A stretch of DNA of 64,000 nt from Silurus meridionalis (taxonomy: Eukaryota; Chordata; Actinopteri; Siluriformes; Siluridae): contig NC_060891.1 in assembly GCF_014805685.1 (NCBI RefSeq), positions 845,001 through 909,000 on the forward strand. The letters are read 5' to 3'. A program made the position numbers and the translations under genes. The stretch's first letter is position 1. Each line of letters begins with the position of its first letter. Positions 57,330-64,000 of the stretch are shown one piece after another. The notes under the pieces are model-generated. The model was not told where the DNA came from. It made no database searches and was given only the letters and a program-made list of their open reading frames with translations.

Positions 57330-57940
57330 ACACTAACTGAAGAACTCATTTTCTACCTCATTTACTTTATTTCAAAATGGAGGAACTTCTTGAGGAACTT
57401 TCTGAGAAAGTTTTACTATTAGAAGGAACTTGAGCTGAACTTTTGGGTGAAGATGAATTAATGTTATCACACTGAAGTGGATCATTTTTCCTGTAACATC
57501 ACTTCCATAAGTGTTTTATTCCTCTTATACTACAGAAGATTCTTACCAGGTCAAAAACAAACACATCATTGCACACAGTTCTGATTCTTACTCATTATTG
57601 TAGCGATAAACAGTCTGAGTTTCCCGTCCAGAATCTCTTTTTCTGAAGGAGGAACAAAAAAATGGTGTTGAGTCTAAAGTGTAAAATCAGTTGTGAAACT
57701 TTAAATCCAACTCTTCCGTCAATGTTAGAACCTGAAGTCTCACCAACACATATACAGAGTCCCAGAGTTACGATGTTCGATCTTGTGATGACGATAGCGA
57801 TACGACAAAATTGTGTAAAAAAAAAAAAAAGGCATTGTGTATGTTGTACTATTTGTTGGGACGCTGCCAGGATGGAAACATCTCCGCCGTGTGAGATGCC
57901 TTACTCTCACCAGCGGTCGAGTTGTGTTGGTGTTATGTAT
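57330..57940. other. Unassigned sequence
   Basis: Nothing recognised. An A15 run lies near 57820. Confidence 0.3.
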
Positions 57941-58245
57941 CAGGGGTGGATCTAACGGGGTGGCACGGGGTGGCAACTGCCAACCTAAGAAAAAGCCCAA
58001 TGTATAAAATATATAAATCAGTAGAATTAAATCCGTTTCCTCGACAGCAGCGGCACTTTAATGTCATGAAATAAAAATTGTTGATTTTAATGAGATCTTC
58101 ATGTGTATTAATGACTAACAGCTTAACTCGAAACGATTTCACCAGTGTACACACAGAATATGTGAATTCACAAGAACCATTCAAGGATGTTTTCTTCATA
58201 CCACCCCTTTGTCAGCCTATAAATACTTTTCTGGCTCCGCCCCTG
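57941..58245. mobile_element. hAT-like MITE with CAGGGGYGGA ends
   Basis: The left end CAGGGGTGGATCTAACGGGG and the right end on minus CAGGGGCGGAGCCAGAAAAG are inverted over about 12 bases. GGGTGGCA text just inside the left end is typical of a common fish hAT-derived repeat. The 305-bp body has no gene. The flanking octamers (TTATGTAT and ACAGTAAT) do not agree well, so the target duplication is not confirmed. Confidence 0.72.
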
Positions 58246-58432
58246 ACAGTAATTTGTTAAATTATTAACACGTTACAGTTTATTTTCCATACTGATCACC
58301 ATTCTTTAAGACTCCTGTGTAGACCAGTCCATGTCCTGACTACCTACAGCGAGAGTTATATCACGATACAGTATATGACATAGCGTTCAAGTACACACAG
58401 GTTACAGCTGAGTTTATTTTTAACTGCAGGTA

Positions 58433-58433
<1 letters not shown>

Positions 58434-58468
<35 letters not shown>
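58434..58468 (+). repeat. (GT)n microsatellite
   Basis: About 17 GT dinucleotides, 150 bp upstream of a CA array of opposite sense. Confidence 0.98.
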
Positions 58469-58470
<2 letters not shown>

Positions 58471-58617
58471 TGACTCTGGGCTTCTGCATTCAGAATGCAG
58501 TGGCTCTCAGAACCTCGGCTTCCTGTTCTGTATGAATTTACACACCTGAGAGACAGGAGTGGTAACTTAGACTTAACCGTATCTCCAGAGGAAACAGTCT
58601 GCTGTATTCTCAGCTTT

Positions 58618-58619
<2 letters not shown>

Positions 58620-58677
<58 letters not shown>
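58620..58677 (+). repeat. (CA)n microsatellite
   Basis: About 28 CA dinucleotides. Confidence 0.98.
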
Positions 58678-58679
<2 letters not shown>

Positions 58680-58770
58680 GGAACATCGTCCATGAAGATG
58701 AAAAGTAAAACTAAATTTTACGCAGTTGAAGGTTATCATTTAAAGTAGTGAGAGAGAGGATGAGAAAGCA

Positions 58771-58773
<3 letters not shown>

Positions 58774-58824
<51 letters not shown>
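58774..58824 (+). repeat. (GT)n microsatellite
   Basis: About 25 GT dinucleotides. Confidence 0.98.
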
Positions 58825-58826
<2 letters not shown>

Positions 58827-58922
58827 ATTGTGGTAGAAAAAAATGAGAGCCCCTGCCAGGCACATACAAAGCAATATGGAAATTCTCACTGAATTATTCA
58901 TCTGCCAAGCTTTGCATGTTAA

Positions 58923-59043
<121 letters not shown>

Positions 59044-59371
59044 ATTCTTTCTTCATTTACACTTTTCTTAGTCATTGTTTCTTTCTGCACTACTTGTCTA
59101 TCATCTTTCTTCCTTTTTTTAGACAGTAAACACTATTACTCAGAATAAAAGCAACACTATCGACTCTGAAACTGCTTCTAATGCCCCAGAAGTGTGTGCT
59201 GATGAGAATAATGTGAGTGTTTCTACCACACACAGATGTCAGAACAGCTGACGAGGCTGGAACGCTCATATAATCCTCAACGCTGCTGTTTCCACATTTT
59301 ACAGTCTGCCATTAAATCTTTTCAGCTTCACGATGGCCATGTTCTGCTCGGCTGAAACTCGCATGTGGCCT
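59044..59371. other. Unassigned sequence between microsatellites
   Basis: Nothing recognised. Confidence 0.3.
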
Positions 59372-59385
59372 CACACACACACACA

Positions 59386-59431
<46 letters not shown>
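59372..59431 (+). repeat. (CA)n microsatellite
   Basis: About 29 CA units with one TA interruption. Confidence 0.98.
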
Positions 59432-59432
<1 letters not shown>

Positions 59433-59577
59433 CAATCTATATGATAAGCCTGAAATGGAAAGAACAGACGCGGCAGAAAACATCGGAAATTAAAAAAAAC
59501 ACCACAAAGTGCACTTTAATGGGGCTTTTAGAGCGAAAGTGTTGAAGTGGGAAATCATATGGTTCAACTCCAATTCA

Positions 59578-59578
<1 letters not shown>

Positions 59579-59611
<33 letters not shown>
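59579..59611 (+). repeat. (CA)n microsatellite
   Basis: About 16 CA dinucleotides. Confidence 0.98.
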
Positions 59612-59615
<4 letters not shown>

Positions 59616-60044
59616 TTTTTATCTTCATCGCAAATACAGGGGTACATAAGTCTAAATACTTGATAAGTTATATTACTCTCACTATAGTTAGTTATTTATA
59701 AAGAATCATGTAGGAAGATTTACATTTATATTTGTGTAAAATTGTGTATAAGGTGAAATGTGAGTTAACAGTTACCCAGTTCTTGTACATAATCCTGACA
59801 TGAAGCCATACCGGCCATGAGCTTCTCAAAAGTTCACACAGAATTCAACATCAGAAATGGAGAAATTTGGTCTCCCAAATATATAAAAATGTTTAACAAG
59901 GATGTAGAAAGAAGAAGAGTAAAGTTGACAAAAAGTCATGACTTGAAAAAGTGAACGCCTGCTTTGGGGTTTAACTGTTTATCCAATCAGTGTTCTGCAT
60001 GATTTGTAGCCCCTCCCACATTGGAAATGCTGTTCCTGGTCCAG
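59612..60044. other. Unassigned sequence with one half of a local duplication
   Basis: The end of this stretch (CAATCAGTGTTCTGCATGAT, then TTGTAGCCCCTCCCACAT, 59982-60020) is repeated at 60253-60293 as CAATGAGTGATCTGCATGAT with TTGTAGCTCCGCCCACAT. The two copies flank the LINE fragment at 60045-60165. Otherwise nothing recognised. Confidence 0.5.
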
Positions 60045-60165
60045 ACTGTTTTAAGAAGTCCAGGATCCGGTTGTAGAGGGAGATGTTCAGGCCCAACAGG
60101 CTTCCAGATCAGGTGCTGAGGAATGATGGTGTTAAAAGCTGAAGTCTATGAACAGCATTCTATCA
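60045..60165 (-). pseudogene. LINE reverse transcriptase fragment
   Basis: Read on minus, the sequence gives FIDFS-FNTIIPQHL near 60160-60110 and then LYNRILDFL-like text (CTCTACAACCGGATCCTGGA), as in the FIDFSSAFNTI block of fish non-LTR retrotransposons. One or two bases are lost between FIDFS and FNT. Only about 40 codons remain. Confidence 0.7.
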
Positions 60166-60214
60166 TTCTGTTTGTTGTTGTTGTCCAGAGGTGTGATGGA
60201 GTGTGAAGGAGATG

Positions 60215-60242
60215 ACATCATCATCATCATCATCATCATCAC
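60215..60242 (+). repeat. (ATC)n microsatellite
   Basis: About eight ATC trinucleotides. Confidence 0.95.
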
Positions 60243-60294
60243 CTGTAAGGTCCAATGAGTGATCTGCATGATTTGTAGCTCCGCCCACATGCCT

Positions 60295-61190
60295 CTGCTT
60301 TAATAATCAGTTACAGTAAAGAGGATTTGTGGTAGAGCGATGCTGATATTTTAAATAAATAGCAAAAACAAAAATGCTAAATATACCACATTTCTTTGCT
60401 GAAGAATCCAGTGAGCTGAAAGGTTCTGGGTAAAGGTTAGGAATGAGTTTACAGGTCAGTTTAGGGGTCAAGGGTTAGACGTTATAGGATACAGAAGTCA
60501 ATGCTGAAGGATTTTTATTCACAAGCAGGAATAGAGGATTATCCGAATCATTATCCGTGTCTTCCTACACAAAATCCTTCCCGGTGTGAGTCAAATCAAT
60601 ACGCTGTATATTCGCATAAATCTACGCCTTGTTCGGGGTGACGTTCTGCACGTCCTCTTCTTCTCCTCATTTTTACCTTCAGCAGAGACGTTTCACGCAT
60701 CGAATTCATTTGCGAGCACAAAAAAAAAAAATCTGCATAATTAAAAACGTTTTATTTGCCGTTCATTGCAATTGTGTTGTGGCTTACAAACTGCGGGAAT
60801 GAATTCGAGGTGAAATCAGTCAGAGGCAAAAAAACAGGAGTGTTTATGATTTCTTTGCTCTCTAACACTCGGGTTTGATTCCGTGCACAGAGAGAGAGAA
60901 AAATCCAATTTCTGAATTTCTCACCACGACGCATCGACCCTCTTGAGCTCGACCCTCCGTTTCTGTCTGGCTCTGTTTCAAACTCCTAATCAGACAAAAT
61001 GCTCTCTCACTGTTTAAATGAGCCAAAGAGGCTGCCCACGCGTCTGACACCTGCTCACCACTGCACGGGTCCTTATATTAGCAACACTGGCTTCATAGCA
61101 CTGACGACTCTCACTAAACATTACGCTAAAGTGTCTTCTTACTCCTCCTGATGTCATTATATTCAGTAGAATGCACTACTTTTTGTCGTC
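60295..61190. other. Unique sequence, possible constrained block at 60530-60800
   Basis: No repeat family is recognised. The part around 60540-60720 has CpG-bearing unique text (TATTCGCATAAATCTACGCC, GTTTCACGCATCGAATTCAT). Short minus-strand frames at 60752-61050 lack domains. Confidence 0.3.
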
Positions 61191-61194
61191 GCAT

Positions 61195-61320
61195 GTAGTA
61201 CGAGGTAGACAGCGAGTTAGAACAAAGAGCAAACGTGAAATTTGGCGTGAAACTGGCAAATGTGCCACGAAGACGTTTGACGTGACATGTGACGTGACGT
61301 TTTAAATGCGGTGACAAGTC
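61195..61320 (+). mobile_element. Mariner transposase N-terminal fragment
   Basis: The plus strand encodes LEQRANVKFGVKLANVPRR, close to the N-terminal DNA-binding region of mariner transposases (usual form EQR-x-VKF-x-KLGKS). It aligns with AATTCTGCGTCAAACTTGG at 32994 in the 32.9-kb element. It ends at ATGCGGTGACAAGTC, equivalent to ATGCGGCGACGAGTC at 33061. Neither end is present. Confidence 0.78.
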
Positions 61321-61329
61321 TTTTTAATA

Positions 61330-61560
61330 CTCAGGTGTTTGTGGAGTATAAAACTGTCTATAAGACTCCACATTTAGTCCTGATTTGCTGTTATAATGAG
61401 CTCCACTTTTCTGGGAAGATGTTTCACTAGATGATTTGTGGAGATTTGTGGAAATGTATTCAGCTACATGGATGTTAGTAAAGTCAGGTAGTGATGCAGG
61501 TGAGGTGAGGAGGCCTGAGGGTGCAGTCAGTGTTCACATTCATTTCAGTAGTGTTGAGGA
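61330..61560 (-). mobile_element. Tc1-like relic (type B), copy 5
   Basis: Left edge CTCAGGTGTTTGTGGAGTA, then TTGCTGTTATAATGAGCTCC, TCTGGGAAGATGTTTCACTA, GATTTGTGGAGATTTGTGG and TTCAGCTACATGGATGTTAG. This is the 3' part of the family in reverse orientation, ending at TTCACATTCATTTCAGTAG near 61535. It lies 10 bp after the mariner fragment. Confidence 0.75.
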
Positions 61561-61689
61561 ACATTTCCTTTATTGCTCACACTGTAATTTTCTAGTTCTG
61601 CCTCACATCTGTGTCCCCTACAGAAACTTTCTGATGACTCTGCTGTAGTGGATTGTTTGTACAGTATATGAAGGACAGAAGTTGGACTA

Positions 61690-62010
61690 TAGGGCTTATG
61701 ATTGACAGTTTTGCTGAGCGATGTGGACGGAACAACCTACAACTCAATGTGGCTGTCTCCTTGGGGACGCGAATGTCGTAGAATCCTGCAGGAGTCTCGA
61801 TTGGACACAGTATACAAGAAGGAACAGAGTTTCTTGAGAAAGCTCAGGCACTGACGCTGCACGCTGTGGATGGTTGTGGTGAGACGCCATCTTTCACACA
61901 ACAGTAACCAGAATATTAGATTCAGAGCAGGACGTGCCAGAAGACTAAACAATCTGATAAGAAGGAAAATCAAGTTTTCAAGTAACTGTAGTCTAAACCT
62001 CTGACCTATA
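61690..62010 (+). pseudogene. LINE reverse transcriptase C-terminal fragment
   Basis: The plus strand gives GRNNLQLNV near 61727-61753, then KEQSFLRKLR near 61820-61850 and RRLNNLIRRK near 61939-61970. The order matches the thumb region of fish non-LTR reverse transcriptases (usual forms W-x-NNL-LNV, FLRRLRSF and RLDRLIRRA). There are stops and frame changes. It is a different segment from the fragments at 1-379 and 60045. Confidence 0.65.
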
Positions 62011-62207
62011 AGGCATTTCAGCAGGTTCACAACAGGTTTATTCGTTCTACAGACTTCTGAGTGTAAACAATTTAGTGGTTCTTAAACAGGTTCTTAATGA
62101 AGAAGCTGGTGAGTCTGTCCACAAGAAGGATTTTATGAATGTGTATGAAATGATTCTAGAGCTGAAAATGAGCTTATAAATGTTATTTTTTTACACGTCA
62201 CAGGATA

Positions 62208-62684
62208 TACGAGGTGCTATCAAAAAGCTACGAGACTCCCTCTGTTTACAAGAAAGTACTTCATTTATCTACGTTTACACACCATTACCTTCAAAATAGT
62301 CCCCTTGCACAGTGATACAGCGTCTCCCAGCTTTCCTGACACTTCCAGAACGTGTCCCTTAAGTCTTCTTTTCAAAGCGTGTTAAGCACGTTCTGCGATT
62401 GGCACTGGATCTCCGCAACGGTGTCAAAACTGTGACCTTTAAGCGTTAAGAAACTCACGTGTAAGAAGATCTTGGTGACATGGACTTGCCGTCCATGCTG
62501 AAATCGCAGATGTGGGAACGCATTTTGTCAGAACAGCACCAGTTCCCGATGTACATGGGACATTGTCTTTTGACACACTGACTTATGAAGGCCGGTGCTC
62601 CCTGTGATTGTGCGTGCAGTCTTGCGCTGCCATCTATTGGCCGCGTGAAAAATTTGTCTTAAAAAGTTTTGATTCCACCTCATA
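62208..62684 (-). mobile_element. Mariner-like element, internally deleted, TA-flanked
   Basis: The left end TA-CGAGGTGCTATCAAAAAG and, on minus, the right end TA-TGAGGTGGAATCAAAAC are inverted mariner ends. Read on minus, 62445-62290 encodes AEIQCQSQNVLNTL and then FWKCQESWETLYHCARGLF, the C-terminus of mariner transposase (usual form W-x-R-x-CI-x-x-x-GDYFEGD). The 477-bp length means most of the gene is lost. Confidence 0.85.
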
Positions 62685-62889
62685 CAGTGTAGAAGTGAAA
62701 GACTTTACACACTGATGCAGCATTTACATTCTGGAGGAAGGAGAAATTTGGAAATCTGTATTTTCGTTCGGACTTTACTTCTAACCGAAATCACTCAGGA
62801 GTTTTCAGAGAGTTTGCCATTACACACACATCTCAGTGCGGCAGCCTTTTGAAGGCCGAGTGTGAGTTTATATCTGAGTGTAAAGATAG

Positions 62890-62926
<37 letters not shown>

Positions 62927-63254
62927 GGGAGCGATTTATGAGCCGTGTGCTTTAGGGTGTGTGTGCATTTGCTCGAGCATTATCAGCTCTATAAATTACA
63001 CACACTGCAATGAGACTGGCAAAGTGCTCTGCTCCATCATACTTAGCTGCTCTGTCCTTATCTGCGCTGCCTCGTGTCCCCAGAGTCCACATTCTCTCCG
63101 TCTCTCTCTTTATCTCCTTCTCTCTGTCTCTCTCTCTCTCACTTGTTCCTGAGGGACTGATGTGTCCTCGTCACTGTGTTTGGAGAAACGCTCATCTCTT
63201 TCGACTCGGATCTGACACGCGGCTTTGTCTTCACATTAACCCCTGCTGCTCTGT

Positions 63255-63255
<1 letters not shown>
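62685..63255. other. Unassigned sequence with (GT)n and a polypyrimidine tract
   Basis: (GT)n of about 16 units lies at 62892-62923. A TC-rich tract (CTCTCCGTCTCTCTCTTTAT) spans 63092-63145. No gene recognised. Confidence 0.6.

Positions 63256-63290
<35 letters not shown>
63256..63290 (+). repeat. (CA)n microsatellite
   Basis: About 17 CA dinucleotides, followed by TGTGCACACACACC. Confidence 0.98.
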
Positions 63291-63294
<4 letters not shown>

Positions 63295-63367
63295 GCACAC
63301 ACACCCCTATAAACAGTGTGTTCAGACTGTATATAGATGGTGACATGGTGAACTTTTCTATATGTAT

Positions 63368-63390
63368 GTAAGGAGTCTCCAGTGTCAGCT
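63368..63390 (+). repeat. Dispersed repeat core, copy 4
   Basis: TAAGGAGTCTCCAGTGTCAG is the fourth match to the core seen at 9369, 19722 and 31434. Confidence 0.6.
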
Positions 63391-63631
63391 GTAACTTAGC
63401 TGTAACTTGAGAATTTAAATAAATTGTTGTACAATGTCTGTGATTGGTCAATAATTTGCTGACAGAGTGCAGTGCACCTGTCAGTCTGCAAAAATCGGAA
63501 TCACTGAATTATCTGAGAACTGATGATCATAACGCTGTTTCTATGGCTTTAATTTGTACTTATTAAAAATGCCACAACCTTGTGCAAGCTAGCATATGTC
63601 AATTCGAGTAAAAAAAAAATAACAGCATGCA

Positions 63632-63644
63632 GTTGCTTAGCAAC
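63632..63644. promoter_or_regulatory. RFX X-box-like palindrome
   Basis: GTTGCTTAGCAAC is a near-perfect palindrome (GTTGCT and AGCAAC around a T) and fits RFX half-sites closely. Placement in a unique CpG-bearing block makes it a better candidate than the one at 40838. Function is inferred. Confidence 0.4.
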
Positions 63645-63932
63645 AGTGATCTATCGAGCTGAACCGTTCGAGCAGCGAGCGTGCAGTGTTTTTCTCGACT
63701 CCCCGTGATGATCTCAGCATGAGCATAACGTCATTACATGAAAAGCCTCGTCGTTTCCTACAATAATGACTTTCAGATCAGACTGAAATTTGAAGTGCGA
63801 GATCAAAAAGTTTGGAAAAGGGAACACTTTTTCTTTCTGTTAATTAAAATTCCCGCACTGTTTTGCCTTTGACACGTCGTAGTTTGCGACAGCGCCGTGC
63901 ACGCGATTGCACCATTCCCTGAAAATTCATTA

Positions 63933-63940
63933 ATTTGCAT
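63933..63940. promoter_or_regulatory. Octamer (POU) motif
   Basis: ATTTGCAT is an exact octamer core, preceded by CATTAA to give a combined homeodomain and POU context. Eight-base matches occur by chance, so the weight is low. Confidence 0.3.
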
Positions 63941-64000
63941 CATGCGTCTCGGCTTTCTCGACGAACTCGCAAACGCCAGGTAACAACTTTCCACCGTTGC

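Larger units (their letters stand above)
63590..63990. other. Unique CpG-bearing block, candidate regulatory element
   Basis: The block is free of repeats, has more CpG than average and contains an X-box palindrome at 63632 and an octamer site at 63933. A short minus frame crosses its right half without domain signal. The window ends soon after, so a promoter or exon just outside cannot be excluded. Confidence 0.35.

Noticed and set aside
57941..58245. Confirmed 8-bp target duplication around the CAGGGGYGGA element
   Set aside because: The flanking octamers do not match well, so only the terminal inverted repeats support the call.

Overview
The window looks like intergenic or intronic DNA from a teleost fish. 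I found no host protein-coding gene, exon chain, rRNA or functional tRNA gene that I can defend. The evidence for a teleost is the dense (CA)n/(GT)n microsatellites, many Tc1/mariner, pogo-like and hAT-like fragments, L2-like LINE reverse-transcriptase fragments, and tRNA-derived SINEs. The SINE and dispersed-repeat types resemble those I know from ostariophysan fish such as catfishes and carps. That narrower placement is inference, not proof.

Layout. 1-6.4 kb: an L2-type LINE fragment at the left edge, then a Tc1-like fossil whose 3' end holds a 0.4 kb telomere-like GGGTTAG array. 6.4-7.6 kb: a 17-bp minisatellite. 7.8-16 kb: mostly unique AT-rich sequence. 16-19 kb: a pogo/Tigger-like MITE, a tandemly repeated SINE-like block and a nested hairpin element. 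19-25 kb: mostly unique. 25-32 kb: an hAT-type MITE, Tc1 remnants (one folded back on itself), a SINE with a tRNA-Glu head and clear target-site duplications, and a second SINE. 32.9-33.4 kb: a mariner remnant. 34-38 kb: tetranucleotide arrays, an old CCAGCCAGG-type tandem repeat and a Tc1 relic with a nested SINE. 38-41 kb: unique sequence with a (TG)n-bearing inverted-repeat element. 41.85-44.06 kb: a 36-bp minisatellite of about 61 copies. 45.86-47.48 kb: the best-preserved transposon, a Tc1/IR-DR element of about 1.6 kb inserted in a GATA microsatellite. 48-52 kb: unassigned. 52.8-53.7 kb: CA arrays around a 15-16 bp minisatellite. 55-64 kb: mariner, Tol2-like hAT, LINE and Tc1 pieces among a dense cluster of microsatellites.

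The only near-complete protein is the Tc1 transposase on the minus strand at 46.1-47.1 kb. It appears dead twice over: the catalytic Glu of its DD34E triad is Lys, and a one-base loss breaks the C-terminus. Long open frames inside the 36-bp array come from a stop-poor unit whose length is a multiple of three, and I do not treat them as genes. Several unique stretches may be conserved non-coding elements, but that needs alignment to other fish genomes. I did not find a clearly new multi-gene system. The items most worth a second look are the 36-bp array, the telomere-like expansion inside a Tc1 element, the fold-back Tc1 derivative and the CpG-decayed catalytic codon.
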